The notes below the pieces were generated by a model. It was not told the DNA's origin. It saw only the letters and a list, made by a program, of their open reading frames with translations, and ran no database searches. Shown here piece after piece: positions 26,659 through 35,482 of a DNA stretch of 64,000 nt. Source of the DNA: SHVZ01 sp041906305 (GTDB lineage Bacteria > Pseudomonadota > Alphaproteobacteria > SHVZ01); contig JAYRJL010000010.1 in assembly GCA_041906305.1 (NCBI GenBank), positions 142,898 through 206,897 of the forward strand, read 5' to 3'. Numbering within the stretch: position 1 is the first letter of the stretch; each line of letters begins with the position of its first letter. The translations under genes were made by a program, and so were the position numbers.

Positions 26659-26690
26659 TCATGCCGGCCGCGCTAGCGTGGCCGGCATGA
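26659..26690. repeat. 32-nt near-perfect palindrome covering a start codon
   Basis: Eleven-base arms TCATGCCGGCC and GGCCGGCATGA are exact complements and flank a 10-nt centre that itself contains CGCTAGCG. The ATG of the downstream HMG-CoA-lyase-like gene (26687) lies in the right arm. It starts 13 nt after the fhs stop. It could fold in RNA and occlude the start codon, or act as an operator. No T-tract follows. Confidence 0.55.
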
Positions 26691-27607
26691 ACCGCGACGT
26701 CGAGATCAGCGAGGTCGGCCCGCGCGACGGGCTGCAAATGCTCAAGGGCATCATGCCGACCTCCGCCAAGAAGGCCTGGATCGCGGCTCTCGCTGCCGCC
26801 GGCCTCCCGGAAATCGAAGTCTGCTCCTTCGTCTCGCCGAAGCTGCTGCCGCAGATGGCGGACGCTGCCGAAGTCGTGGCCTATGCCCGCACCCTCCCCG
26901 GCCTGCACGTCGCCGCGCTCGCGCCCAACGCCAAGGGAACGGCGCGCGCGATCGAGGCCGGCGCGCACAAGATCACCCTGCCGCTTTCCGTCAGCCGTTC
27001 GCACTCCCTCGCCAACGTGCGGAAGACGCCGGACGAGATGGTCGAGGAGATCCGCGAGTCCGCACGGCTCCGCGATGCGGCCGCAACGAAGCCCGGCATC
27101 GAGGCCGGGCTCTCGACCGCCTTCGGCTGCACGATCGAGGGCACCGTCGCCGAGAGCGAGGTCGTCCGGCTCGCGGTCGCGGCGATCGCGGCCGGCGCCG
27201 ACGAGGTCGGACTCGCCGACACCACCGGCATGGCCAACCCGCGGCAGATCAAGGCGACGATCGCCGCCGTCCGCCGCGAGATCGGCGACCGGCTGACCGG
27301 CGTGCATCTCCACAACACCTTCGGCCTCGGCCTCGCCAACGCGCTTGCCGCCTATGAGGCCGGCCTTCGCACGTTCGACTCCTCCCAGGCCGGCCTCGGC
27401 GGCTGTCCCTATGCGCCCGGCGCCACCGGCAACGTCGTCACCGAGGATCTGGTCTACATGTTCGAGAGCATGGGCGTGCGCACCGGCATCGACCTCGCCA
27501 AGCTGATGGAAGGCCGACGGATCCTCGCCGAGGCTTTCCCCGCCGAGCCGCTCTACGGCTACGTGCCCGCCATCGGGCTCCCCAAGAACTATCGCCCGAC
27601 CGCCTGA
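26687..27607 (+). CDS. Hydroxymethylglutaryl-CoA lyase-like enzyme
   Basis: A 306-residue TIM-barrel enzyme of the HMGL family. The signature EVGPRDGLQ at residues 9-17 holds the metal-binding Asp, VHLHNTFG supplies metal-binding His residues, and GLGGCPYAPGATGN contains the catalytic Cys240. Family reactions cleave HMG-CoA or related 3-hydroxyacyl-CoAs such as citramalyl-CoA to acetyl-CoA plus a keto acid. It is followed 1 nt later by a class III CoA-transferase, a pairing common for free dicarboxylic acids activated then cleaved. Start ambiguity: a GTG nine bases upstream is also in frame. Confidence 0.87.
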   Translation: MNRDVEISEVGPRDGLQMLKGIMPTSAKKAWIAALAAAGLPEIEVCSFVSPKLLPQMADAAEVVAYARTLPGLHVAALAPNAKGTARAIEAGAHKITLPLSVSRSHSLANVRKTPDEMVEEIRESARLRDAAATKPGIEAGLSTAFGCTIEGTVAESEVVRLAVAAIAAGADEVGLADTTGMANPRQIKATIAAVRREIGDRLTGVHLHNTFGLGLANALAAYEAGLRTFDSSQAGLGGCPYAPGATGNVVTEDLVYMFESMGVRTGIDLAKLMEGRRILAEAFPAEPLYGYVPAIGLPKNYRPTA

Positions 27608-27608
27608 C

Positions 27609-28778
27609 ATGACGAACAAGCTTCCGCTCGACGGCATCCGCGTCGTCGAGTTCACCCACATGGTCATGGGCCCGACCTGCGGCATGGTGCTGGGCGACCT
27701 CGGCGCCGACGTGATCAAGGTCGAGCCGACGCCGAACGGCGACAACACCCGTCGCCTGGTCGGCGCCGGCGCCGGCTTCTTCATGAACTTCAACCGCAAC
27801 AAGCGCTCGGTCGCGCTCGACCTCAAGTCGCCGGAAGGCAAGGACGTGATCACGCGGCTGGTCTCGACCGCCGACGTCGTGACCGAGAACTTCCGGCCCG
27901 GCGCGATGGAGGGCCTCAGCCTCGGCTACGAGGCGGTGGCGAAGCTCAACCCCAAGGTCATCTACGCATCGCTCAAGGGCTTCCTGGCGGGGCCCTACGA
28001 GCATCGCGCCGCGCTCGACGAGATCGTGCAGATGATGGGCGGCCTCGCCTACATGACCGGGCCGGAAGGCCGCCCGCTCCGCGCCGGCTCTTCGGTCAAC
28101 GACATCATGGGCGGCATGTTCGCGGCGATCGCGATCCTGGCCGCGCTCAACCAGCGGCGCGACACGGGCAAGGGCCAGCACGTGAAGAGCGCGCTCTTCG
28201 AGAACTGCGCTCTGCTCGTCGGCCAGCACATGGCACAGCAGGCGGTGACCGGCAAGGCACCGAACCCGATGCCGAACCGCATCTCGCCCTGGGCGATCTA
28301 CGACCTCTTCGACACCAGGGACGGCGAGAAGCTTTTCATCGGCGTCGTCACCGACGCGCAATGGAAGCTGTTCTGCGAGGAGTTCAAACGGCCGGACCTT
28401 CAGAACGACCCGAACCTGGTGACCAACAGCCAACGTGTGCACGCGCGCGCCACGACCATCCCCGAGATCCAGAAGATGGTCGGCGTCTACACGCGATCGG
28501 AGCTGATGGCGATCCTCGAGCGCATCGGCCTCCCCTTCGCGCCGATCACCAAGCCGTCCGACCTGTTCGACGACCCGCATCTCAATGCTTCCGGCGCGAT
28601 GGTCGAGCTGACCAATCCGGAGAACGGCGCCCGCGCCAGGCTGCCGGGCCTGCCGATCGAGATGGACGGGGCACGCCTGCCTCTCCGCCATGACGTGCCG
28701 AAGCTGGGCGAGCACACGGCCGAGGTTCTGGCCGAGCTCGGCTACGATGCCGACGACATCGCCCGCATCGCGGGATGA
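27609..28778 (+). CDS. CaiB/BaiF class III CoA-transferase
   Basis: The 389-residue protein has the class III fold: GIRVVEFTHMVMGPTCGMVLGDLGADVIKVE at the start and a probable catalytic Asp165 in AGSSVNDIMGG. It lacks the glycine loop and the extended features of Frc, so it is a distinct transferase. With the HMGL-like gene immediately upstream it probably activates a hydroxy-dicarboxylate using succinyl-CoA or acetyl-CoA. Alternatively it may prime oxalate, as does YfdE of E. coli. It overlaps the following GNAT gene by ATGA. Confidence 0.88.
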   Translation: MTNKLPLDGIRVVEFTHMVMGPTCGMVLGDLGADVIKVEPTPNGDNTRRLVGAGAGFFMNFNRNKRSVALDLKSPEGKDVITRLVSTADVVTENFRPGAMEGLSLGYEAVAKLNPKVIYASLKGFLAGPYEHRAALDEIVQMMGGLAYMTGPEGRPLRAGSSVNDIMGGMFAAIAILAALNQRRDTGKGQHVKSALFENCALLVGQHMAQQAVTGKAPNPMPNRISPWAIYDLFDTRDGEKLFIGVVTDAQWKLFCEEFKRPDLQNDPNLVTNSQRVHARATTIPEIQKMVGVYTRSELMAILERIGLPFAPITKPSDLFDDPHLNASGAMVELTNPENGARARLPGLPIEMDGARLPLRHDVPKLGEHTAEVLAELGYDADDIARIAG

Positions 28779-29626
28779 ACCTCCGGCGGATCACGCACCA
28801 GGACATCGGCTGGCACGACCGTTTCTTCGCTTTCGTCGAAAGCAACTTCCGCGTCGCCACCTTCCTCCGCTGGAGCGAGCTCGGCGGCTGGCATCCGGGC
28901 TACGAGGTGTTCGCCGTCGAGCAGGATGGCGAGATCCTCTCGACCGTCGGTCGTGAGCGGATGCGCCTCGTCGTCGCTGGCAGGGCGTCGGAAGGCTTTC
29001 AGCTCGGCGCAGTCGCCACCCGCGCCGACCTCCGCGGCCAGGGACTTTCACGGCGACTGCTGTCCGCCGTGCTGGACGATGTCGGCGAAACGCCGGTCAT
29101 CCTTTTCGCCAACCCGCGGGTGCTCGACTTCTATCCCCGCTTCGGCTTCCAGCGGCTCATGCAGAAGCGGTTTTCCGCTCACGTCGAGATCGAGCCGGCG
29201 TCGCCGGCGCCGCTCCTGGATATCGAAAAGGCGAGTGACCGCACCTGGCTCGAGAGCCTGTGCCGACGCGCCCGCGCGCCGGGAAGCACCTTCTCCTCCC
29301 GCGACTACTACCCGACCCTGCTTTGGCACCTGCTCCACAGGCCGACGCCGGTGTTCCGGCTCGACGACGCCGCCGTGGTGGCGAGTACGGTGGACGATCG
29401 CCTCGTCCTTCACGACATCATCGCGGCACAGGCCTTCGACCTGAAGGCGGCGTTGTCGGGTCTCGTGTCCGGTCCGATCCGGCATCTCGAGTTCGGCTTC
29501 GGACCCGAGGACTGTTGGCCGGCAGCCTCCCCGTCCCTTGAGGACGACGCCGGCACGCACCTCTTCGTGCGCGGCCTGCCTTCGCCGAGTGGGGCGTTCC
29601 GGTTCCCGGATATGGCACAGACCTAG
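28775..29626 (+). CDS. GNAT-family N-acetyltransferase
   Basis: A 283-residue protein. The acetyl-CoA-binding motif is LGAVATRADLRGQGLSRRLLSAVLDD at about residues 69-95, followed by the beta-bulge and FYPRFGFQRL. The C-terminal half (about 140-283) is unrelated to the catalytic core and resembles other long GNAT proteins of unknown function. It overlaps the CoA-transferase gene by ATGA, so it belongs to the same transcript, though no metabolic link is obvious. Its stop shares CTAG with the convergent phosphatase gene. Confidence 0.85.
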   Translation: MNLRRITHQDIGWHDRFFAFVESNFRVATFLRWSELGGWHPGYEVFAVEQDGEILSTVGRERMRLVVAGRASEGFQLGAVATRADLRGQGLSRRLLSAVLDDVGETPVILFANPRVLDFYPRFGFQRLMQKRFSAHVEIEPASPAPLLDIEKASDRTWLESLCRRARAPGSTFSSRDYYPTLLWHLLHRPTPVFRLDDAAVVASTVDDRLVLHDIIAAQAFDLKAALSGLVSGPIRHLEFGFGPEDCWPAASPSLEDDAGTHLFVRGLPSPSGAFRFPDMAQT

Positions 29627-30342
29627 GTCGACAACAGGCGCCGCGTCTCGCCTTCCAGCACCAGCGCGGTCAGCCGGCCGCTCACGAAAGCGCCGGTATC
29701 GATACCGATACGGTTTGAGAGGATCTCCGGCTCCGAGGAGATCGAATGGCCATGTACGACGACACGGCCGTGGTCGACGCCCGAGTCCAGGAACTCGTGA
29801 CGGATCCAGAGCAGGTCGTGGCGGCGCTGGCGGTCGAGCGGGATGCGCGGACGTATGCCGGCATGAACGAAAAGGTAGCCGCCCTCCTCGTGACGCAACG
29901 GCAGCCCCTCCAGGAAGGCCAGGTGACGTTCCGGCACCGCGACCGAGAAAAGCTCCTGCGCCCGCTTCAACCATTCGTCCATCGCCAGGTCGGGCTCCGG
30001 CGCGACGCCGTAGCTGGCAAGCGTCTCGCGGCCGCCGAACCTGATCCAGTTCTCGCCGACCCAGTGATCGGCGAGGAACTGGCTCATCACGTCCTCGTGG
30101 TTCCCGAGCAGATGGACGATCTCGTCGACCGGCAGCGGATGGTCCAGCAGGTGGTCGAGCACGCCCCGCGAGTCCGGTCCGCGGTCGACGTAGTCGCCGA
30201 GATAGACCAAGACCGTCCGCGCCGGGCACGATCGGGCGAGGTCGGCTTCGATCATCGCCTCGAGCCTGATCAGAAGGTCGAGACGGCCGTGTATGTCGCC
30301 GATGGCGTAGACGCGCGTGCCTGGGGCGACCGCTGCGGTCAC
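29623..30342 (-). CDS. Serine/threonine-type metallophosphoesterase (PrpA/ApaH-like)
   Basis: A 239-residue calcineurin-like phosphoesterase. All five metal-site motifs are visible in order: GDIHG (residues 15-19), GDYVDRG (about 49-55), GNHE (about 80-83), a VHAG His, and VHGHS near residue 198. This is the PPP-family pattern of bacterial protein phosphatases and diadenosine-tetraphosphatases. The ATGA overlap with the upstream TIGR02444 gene implies cotranslation. Substrate not determinable. Confidence 0.9.
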   Translation of the reverse strand: MTAAVAPGTRVYAIGDIHGRLDLLIRLEAMIEADLARSCPARTVLVYLGDYVDRGPDSRGVLDHLLDHPLPVDEIVHLLGNHEDVMSQFLADHWVGENWIRFGGRETLASYGVAPEPDLAMDEWLKRAQELFSVAVPERHLAFLEGLPLRHEEGGYLFVHAGIRPRIPLDRQRRHDLLWIRHEFLDSGVDHGRVVVHGHSISSEPEILSNRIGIDTGAFVSGRLTALVLEGETRRLLST

Positions 30343-30830
30343 GAGTCCGCGGCCAGCCCGATCGCTTCGCGTTCCAGGACATCGAGCGAGCCCCGGTCTT
30401 CGCCGTCAAGGATGATGCTGGCGACATCGAGGCAGGTGACGAGATTGCCGGCGACGGAACCGCCCGGAACACCTGCGGTGGACGTGGCCAGGATCTGGAT
30501 CAGTGCCCGCTCGGCCGCGAGTTCCGCCTGCTTGACCAGGGACCGGACCGGCTCCGTGCGCTCGCGCGGCATGCCGTCATGGCCCGCCCGGAGTCGGCGC
30601 CGGAGCCTTCGCAGCGGCCGGACAACCTCGAACCGCCAGGATTGCGTCGAGGCGATCAGCGTCGAACCCTGCTCCCGGGTCAGGCCGCGCGATCGGACGC
30701 CGAGCCAGCAGGCATACAGCAGCAGGACCACGTCGAGGCCGCGCCGGTCCTGCAGGTCCAGGCAAGCCGCGGCGACGCCGGGACGGGCATAGAGCGCCTC
30801 GGCGAAGCTCGGGAAATCCGTCGTCGGCAT
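30339..30830 (-). CDS. TIGR02444-family protein of unknown function
   Basis: A 163-residue cytoplasmic protein whose N-terminus (FPSFAEALYARPGVAAACLDLQDRRGLDVVLLLYACWLG) has the layout of the TIGR02444 family: a Trp/Tyr-rich helical domain found in proteobacteria, with no known activity. A mostly helical Arg-rich middle follows. It is the first gene of a pair with the metallophosphoesterase (ATGA overlap) and diverges from the DUF465 gene. Confidence 0.8.
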   Translation of the reverse strand: MPTTDFPSFAEALYARPGVAAACLDLQDRRGLDVVLLLYACWLGVRSRGLTREQGSTLIASTQSWRFEVVRPLRRLRRRLRAGHDGMPRERTEPVRSLVKQAELAAERALIQILATSTAGVPGGSVAGNLVTCLDVASIILDGEDRGSLDVLEREAIGLAADS

Positions 30831-30923
30831 CCTTGGGTCCCGGTTTGCCCTGGCCGGTCAGTTGCGGTAGGAGACTGGCGAGGGGCAGCGGCTTTGGCAA
30901 GCCGACCTTAAGATGAAGCCAGA

Positions 30924-31124
30924 ATGGACGATCTCGAACCGCTTCGCCGCAAGCTCGCCGAACTGGAAAGCGAGCACCGCGATCTTGACGACGTCATCTC
31001 GCGGATGAGCGACGCGATGCCGTTCGACCGGCTGCGCCTGCAGCGGCTGAAGAAGCGGAAGCTGCAGCTCAGGGACATGATCGAGAAGCTGCGGAGCGAG
31101 CTCCTCCCGGACATCACCGCGTGA
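30924..31124 (+). CDS. DUF465/YdcH-family small protein
   Basis: A 66-residue, highly charged coiled-coil protein (LRRKLAELESEHRDLDDVIS...DRLRLQRLKKRKLQLRDMI) matching the DUF465/YdcH pattern of two helices joined by a short turn. The basic second helix with the KKRKLQLRD motif is the family hallmark. Function is unknown; related proteins are abundant and small in alphaproteobacteria. It precedes purE by 62 nt, with a candidate promoter in between. Confidence 0.87.
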   Translation: MDDLEPLRRKLAELESEHRDLDDVISRMSDAMPFDRLRLQRLKKRKLQLRDMIEKLRSELLPDITA

Positions 31125-31127
31125 GCC

Positions 31128-31155
31128 TTGCCTCGGGCGGCGGTGTCCCTATGAT
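31128..31155 (+). promoter_or_regulatory. Candidate housekeeping promoter for purEK
   Basis: TTGCCT and TATGAT are separated by 16 nt, ending 31 nt before the purE ATG and starting just after the DUF465 stop codon. The -10 is good and the -35 partial. It suggests that purE and purK form their own transcription unit. Confidence 0.5.
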
Positions 31156-31186
31156 CCCGCGCTTCCTTTTCCGCTAGGATCGTCAC

Positions 31187-31675
31187 ATGGCCAAGGCCCC
31201 CCTCGTCGGGATCATCATGGGAAGCCAGTCGGACTGGGCGACGATGGCTCACGCCGCCGACGTGCTGAAGGCGCTGGCCGTGCCGTTCGAGACCCGGATC
31301 GTCTCCGCCCATCGCACGCCGAAGCGGCTGGTCGCCTATGCCGAGGGTGCGGCGGGCCGTGGTCTCAAGGTGGTCATCGCCGGTGCCGGCGGCGCCGCGC
31401 ATCTGCCTGGCATGTGCGCCTCGATGACGACGCTTCCGGTCCTCGGCGTACCGGTCGAGAGCCAGGCGCTCAAGGGCATGGACAGCCTGCTCTCCATCGT
31501 CCAGATGCCGGGCGGCATCCCGGTCGGCACGCTCGCGATCGGCAAGGCCGGCGCCATCAACGCCGCCCTCCTCGCCGCCTCGATCCTGGCGCTTTCGGAC
31601 AAGAAGCTCGCCGGCCGGCTTGCCGACTGGCGCAAGCGCCAGACCGCGTCCGTCGCCGAAGCCCCCAGCGGATAG
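31187..31675 (+). CDS. purE: N5-carboxyaminoimidazole ribonucleotide mutase PurE
   Basis: The 162-residue class I PurE has the phosphate-binding GSQSDW near the N-terminus, RIVSAHRTPKRL with the catalytic-region His, and the GAGGAAHLPGM loop. It converts N5-CAIR to CAIR in purine synthesis. Length is normal and the partner purK follows after 10 nt. Confidence 0.96.
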   Translation: MAKAPLVGIIMGSQSDWATMAHAADVLKALAVPFETRIVSAHRTPKRLVAYAEGAAGRGLKVVIAGAGGAAHLPGMCASMTTLPVLGVPVESQALKGMDSLLSIVQMPGGIPVGTLAIGKAGAINAALLAASILALSDKKLAGRLADWRKRQTASVAEAPSG

Positions 31676-31685
31676 ACGCGGCCGG

Positions 31686-32753
31686 ATGAGCGCTCTCCCG
31701 CCGGGATCGACCATCGGCATGATGGGGGGCGGCCAGCTCGGCCGCATGACCGCGCTCGCCGCGGCGGAGCTCGGATACCGCGTCCACGTCTTCACGCCGG
31801 AGAAGGACTCGCCCTGCCAGCAGGTCTGCGACAAGGCGACGGTCGCGGACTACATGGACACGGCCGCGCTCGATGCCTTCGTCAAGGACGTCGACGTCGT
31901 CACGCTCGAATTCGAGAACCTGCCGGCGGAAGCTCTCGATCGCCTCGCGAAGTCGAAGCCCGTTCGTCCCTCGGCCTCGGTGCTGCGCGTGGCGCAGGAC
32001 CGGCTGCTGGAGAAGGAATTCTGCCGAAAGCTCGACATCGGCACCGCGCCTTACAGGCAGGTGGACACGCTTGCCGACCTGGAACGCGCCGTCGCCGATC
32101 TCGGCCGGCCCTCGGTGCTGAAGACGCGCCGCTTCGGCTATGACGGCAAGGGCCAGGTGAAGATCGCGCCCGGCATCGATGCCGGCAACGCGCTGCAGTC
32201 GTTCAGGGGCGCCGCCGCGATCCTCGAGGGATTCGTCGACTTCGCGCTCGAGGTCTCGGTGATCGCCGCGCGCGACGTGAACGGCAAGGTCGTCTCGTAT
32301 CCCGTCGTCGAGAACCGCCACGAAAACCACATCCTCGCGACCACGATCGCGCCGGCGGCGGTATCGCCCAAGGTCGCCGCCGAAGCAGGACGGATCGCGA
32401 CCGCTCTGATCGGCGCGCTCGACGTCGTCGGGTTGCTCGCAGTCGAGATGTTCGTGACCCGGGACGAGCGTGTGCTGGTCAACGAGCTGGCGCCGCGCCC
32501 GCACAACTCCGGCCACTGGACGATCGAGGGCTGCCCGACCAGCCAGTTCGCCCAGCTCGTGCGCGCCACGGTCGGCTTGCCGCTCGGCACGGTCGACCCC
32601 TTCGTGCCCGCCGAGATGCGGAACCTGATCGGCGACGACGTCAACGCCTGGCCCGAGCTCGCCGCCGATCCATCGGCGCATCTGCATCTCTACGGCAAGG
32701 CCGAGGCCCGGCCCGGCCGCAAGATGGGGCACGTGACGCGGCTCAAGCGCTGA
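31686..32753 (+). CDS. purK: N5-carboxyaminoimidazole ribonucleotide synthase PurK
   Basis: A 355-residue ATP-grasp enzyme that forms N5-CAIR from AIR, bicarbonate and ATP. It starts with IGMMGGGQLGRMTALAA, has the ATP-grasp lysine region LKTRRFGYDGKGQ, and carries the metal-binding VNELAPRPHNSGHWT near residue 270. ATG 31686 is chosen because it lies just after the purE stop and gives the family N-terminus; a longer start would overlap purE. It forms an operon with purE. Confidence 0.95.
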   Translation: MSALPPGSTIGMMGGGQLGRMTALAAAELGYRVHVFTPEKDSPCQQVCDKATVADYMDTAALDAFVKDVDVVTLEFENLPAEALDRLAKSKPVRPSASVLRVAQDRLLEKEFCRKLDIGTAPYRQVDTLADLERAVADLGRPSVLKTRRFGYDGKGQVKIAPGIDAGNALQSFRGAAAILEGFVDFALEVSVIAARDVNGKVVSYPVVENRHENHILATTIAPAAVSPKVAAEAGRIATALIGALDVVGLLAVEMFVTRDERVLVNELAPRPHNSGHWTIEGCPTSQFAQLVRATVGLPLGTVDPFVPAEMRNLIGDDVNAWPELAADPSAHLHLYGKAEARPGRKMGHVTRLKR

Positions 32754-32834
32754 GGGCCGTATCGGTCGGCGCGGCAGTACAGTCCGCGGCGGCCGTCTCT
32801 GTCCTCCGCCGGCCGCGCCGCTATCCTTCGTCTC

Positions 32835-33431
32835 ATGCTCGACCTCATCCCCTACGCGACCTACTGCTTCGTGATGTCGGTCACGCCCGGCCCCAACAAC
32901 GTCATGCTGACGGCGTCGGGCGCGACCTTCGGCTTCCGTCGCACCATCCCGCAGATGCTGGGCATCGGCCTCGGCTGCGGCATCCAGATCATGCTGGTGT
33001 CGCTGGGCATGGGTGCGGTCTTTGAGTGGCTGCCGCAGATCCAGGAGGCGCTGCGCTGGGTCGGTGCCGCCTATCTCGTCTATCTCGCCTGGCGGCTGAT
33101 GCAGGCGGGGCTGGTGGTCGGCGAGGCGCAGGCGCGCGCCCGGCCGCTCAGCTTTATCGAGTCCGCCGCCTTCCAGTTCCTGAACCCGAAAGCCTGGATG
33201 ATCGCCGTGACCACGGCGACGGTCTTCCTGCCGAAGACCGTCAGCCCGTTCATGGGCGCCCTTTATCTCTGCGGCGTGCTTGTCCTGGCGAACATCCCGG
33301 CCTGCACGATCTGGGTCCTGTTCGGCGCCGGCATGCGCCAGCTTCTGTCGAGCGACAGGCTGAGGCAGGCCTTCGCCGGCATCCTGGCGTTGACGCTGGT
33401 CCTGACCGCCGCTGCTATGCTGTGGGAGTGA
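32835..33431 (+). CDS. LysE/RhtB-family exporter
   Basis: A 198-residue protein with about six membrane spans and the LysE-family N-terminal signature SVTPGPNNVMLTASGATFGFRR. Members export amino acids or their derivatives. The stop codon overlaps the start of the MocR regulator gene (TGATG), so the exporter and regulator are coupled. Substrate unknown. Confidence 0.9.
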   Translation: MLDLIPYATYCFVMSVTPGPNNVMLTASGATFGFRRTIPQMLGIGLGCGIQIMLVSLGMGAVFEWLPQIQEALRWVGAAYLVYLAWRLMQAGLVVGEAQARARPLSFIESAAFQFLNPKAWMIAVTTATVFLPKTVSPFMGALYLCGVLVLANIPACTIWVLFGAGMRQLLSSDRLRQAFAGILALTLVLTAAAMLWE

Positions 33432-34822
33432 TGCTCGCCCTCGTCCGCGCCTCGAAGGTCCCGCTGACCGACCAGATCGTCGCCGGCCTCGCCGCGATGA
33501 TCCTTGCAGGCCAGCTTGCCGAGGGCACGCGGCTGCCGTCGGTACGCCGCTTGTCTCGCCAGCTCGGCGTCAGCGCCTTCACCGTCGTCACCGCCTATGA
33601 CCGCCTCGCCGCCTCGGGCGCGATCGAGCCCAGAGCCGGCACAGGCTTCTTCGTTGCGAAGCGCGCCGCCGATCCGGGTCTCGCCAGCATCGAGGCGCCG
33701 CCGGAGACGCCCGATACCGCGCTCAGCCTTGCGCGCGCCGCCCTCGACCTCGCGCCGATCGCGGTGCCGGCGGGCGCGGGATACCTGCCGCCCGAATGGA
33801 TGGCCGACGGGCTTCCGCCGTCGGTCGTCGCCAAGGTCGCCCGCCGCGAGGGCGGCATTCTCTCGCCCTGCCCCGCGCCCGGCCTGCCCGCCTTGCGCGA
33901 GCAGTTGGTGCAGCGCCTGCAGCAGAACGGCGTGCCGGCGAAGATCGGCAATGTGGTCGTTACCCTCGGCGCGACCCAGGCCTTCGACGTGATCGTCCGC
34001 GCGCTGCTCGCCCCCGGCGACACGGTCGTGGTCGAGGACCCCGGCTACTTCGTGCTCTTCGCCCAGCTCGCCCGCGCCGGCCTCAAGCTGCTCGCGGTGC
34101 CGCGCGAGGCGGACGGCCCGGACATGGAGGCGCTGGAGGAGATCTGCCGGCTGCATCGCCCGCGCGCGATCTTCGTGCAGACGCTGCTGCACAACCCGAC
34201 CGGCACGACGATCTCGCCGGCCAAGTGCCATCGGCTGCTGACCCTGGCCGAGAAGCACGATGCCCTCATCGTCGAAGACGATGCATACGGCGATCTCGCC
34301 GAGGCCGGCGCGATCCGGCTGGCGCAGATCGACGGGCTCGAGCGCGTGCTGCACGTCGGCAGCTTCACCAAGACACTGAGCCCGGGATTCCGCGTGGGCT
34401 TCGTCGCGGCTCCCCTCGCCCTCGTGCCGCGCCTGATCGAGGAGAAGCTGCTGTCGGTCTTGAGCGCGCCGGCACTGCCCGAGGCGGTGGTCGCCGAGGT
34501 GCTGGCGACAGGACGCTTCCGTCGTCACATCGGCCAGCTTCGCCGCCGCATCGACAAGGCTCACGCCCAGGCGCGGAAGGCGCTGGCGGCATCCGGCATC
34601 CAGCTCGACGGCGACCGCAGCGAAGGCCTGTTCCTGTGGACCAAGGTGCCGGACCACGTCGACGTCGATGCGCTGGTCAGACGCGGACGCGAAGCCGGGA
34701 TCCTGCTGGCGAAGGGCGCGCTGTTCTCGCCGTCGGGGCGACACTCGCAGCACCTCCGGTTCAACGCCTACCACGCGTCGAACCCGGTGCTGGGCAAGTT
34801 CCTCGCGGCGGAGCTGCGCTAA
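33431..34822 (+). CDS. MocR-type regulator (GntR HTH fused to aminotransferase domain)
   Basis: This 463-residue protein has an N-terminal GntR winged helix (LPSVRRLSRQLGVSAFTVVTAYDRLAASGAIEPR, about residues 35-70). A fold-type I aminotransferase domain follows, with the PLP-binding Lys in SFTKTLSPGFRVGF. MocR proteins use PLP and an amino acid as signals. Its ATG overlaps the stop of the LysE exporter gene by one base, so the exporter is its likely target. Most MocR genes diverge from their targets; here it is co-directional and downstream. Confidence 0.9.
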   Translation: MLALVRASKVPLTDQIVAGLAAMILAGQLAEGTRLPSVRRLSRQLGVSAFTVVTAYDRLAASGAIEPRAGTGFFVAKRAADPGLASIEAPPETPDTALSLARAALDLAPIAVPAGAGYLPPEWMADGLPPSVVAKVARREGGILSPCPAPGLPALREQLVQRLQQNGVPAKIGNVVVTLGATQAFDVIVRALLAPGDTVVVEDPGYFVLFAQLARAGLKLLAVPREADGPDMEALEEICRLHRPRAIFVQTLLHNPTGTTISPAKCHRLLTLAEKHDALIVEDDAYGDLAEAGAIRLAQIDGLERVLHVGSFTKTLSPGFRVGFVAAPLALVPRLIEEKLLSVLSAPALPEAVVAEVLATGRFRRHIGQLRRRIDKAHAQARKALAASGIQLDGDRSEGLFLWTKVPDHVDVDALVRRGREAGILLAKGALFSPSGRHSQHLRFNAYHASNPVLGKFLAAELR

Positions 34823-34832
34823 CCGCGCCCCG

Positions 34833-35480
34833 CTAACCCTTGAAAGCGCGGTCGAAGCGGCGGAGCGGATTCGGAAAATCGGTCGCGAGCTTGCGCAGGC
34901 GATCGAAGCCCTGGCCGAGCGCGCGCGGCACCTTGATCGCCTCGTCGAGGCGACGGGCCAGGAAGTCCCAGGTCTTCTCCTGGCCGTCGGAGCGATCGTC
35001 GAGCCAGTAGAGGACGGTCGCGCCGTAGACGCCGGCGAGGATCGCGCGCTTGGAATAGAAGTTCCAATCGGTCGAGGTGTCGCCGATGCCGAACCACACC
35101 GCATCGACGGTACGATAGAGCGACCGGAGCGCCAGCGGGGCGTTCTGCGGCAGCGCCAGCGTCGCGAGGCCGCGACGCACCGCCTCGCGATGCGGCAGCG
35201 CGCGTTCGAGCCGGCGACGGATCGCGAGCAGCACCTTCTCCCGCACCTTGAGCGCGGCCAGGTCGGCCGACTCGAGGTCGGCGATCATCTTGCGGTCGGC
35301 TTCGGCGAGGAACAGCTCGAGCGCCTCGATCGCGCCTCCCGGGAAAGCATCGAGCAGGTCGGCAGCCGAGAGCCCGGCATCCTCGGCGGCGCGCCTGAGG
35401 CTGGCGTCGGTCCAGCCGTCGAACGGCACGTGGCCGAGCGTCGCCTCGAGCAGGCTGGCACGCTTCGTTTCCCAGTCCAT
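34833..35480 (-). CDS. COQ9-family ubiquinone biosynthesis protein
   Basis: A 215-residue protein with the COQ9 layout: a TetR-like N-terminal helical region (LLEATLGHVPFDGWTDASLRRAAEDAGLSAADLLDAFPGG) and the C-terminal lipid-binding region with DTSTDWNFYSKRAILAGVYGATVLYWLDDRS. The second region is the most conserved COQ9 segment. It probably binds ubiquinone intermediates at the membrane and helps late hydroxylation. It lies 2 nt downstream of def in the same direction. The COQ9 assignment is strong and favours an alphaproteobacterial source. Confidence 0.92.
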   Translation of the reverse strand: MDWETKRASLLEATLGHVPFDGWTDASLRRAAEDAGLSAADLLDAFPGGAIEALELFLAEADRKMIADLESADLAALKVREKVLLAIRRRLERALPHREAVRRGLATLALPQNAPLALRSLYRTVDAVWFGIGDTSTDWNFYSKRAILAGVYGATVLYWLDDRSDGQEKTWDFLARRLDEAIKVPRALGQGFDRLRKLATDFPNPLRRFDRAFKG

Positions 35481-35482
35481 GA

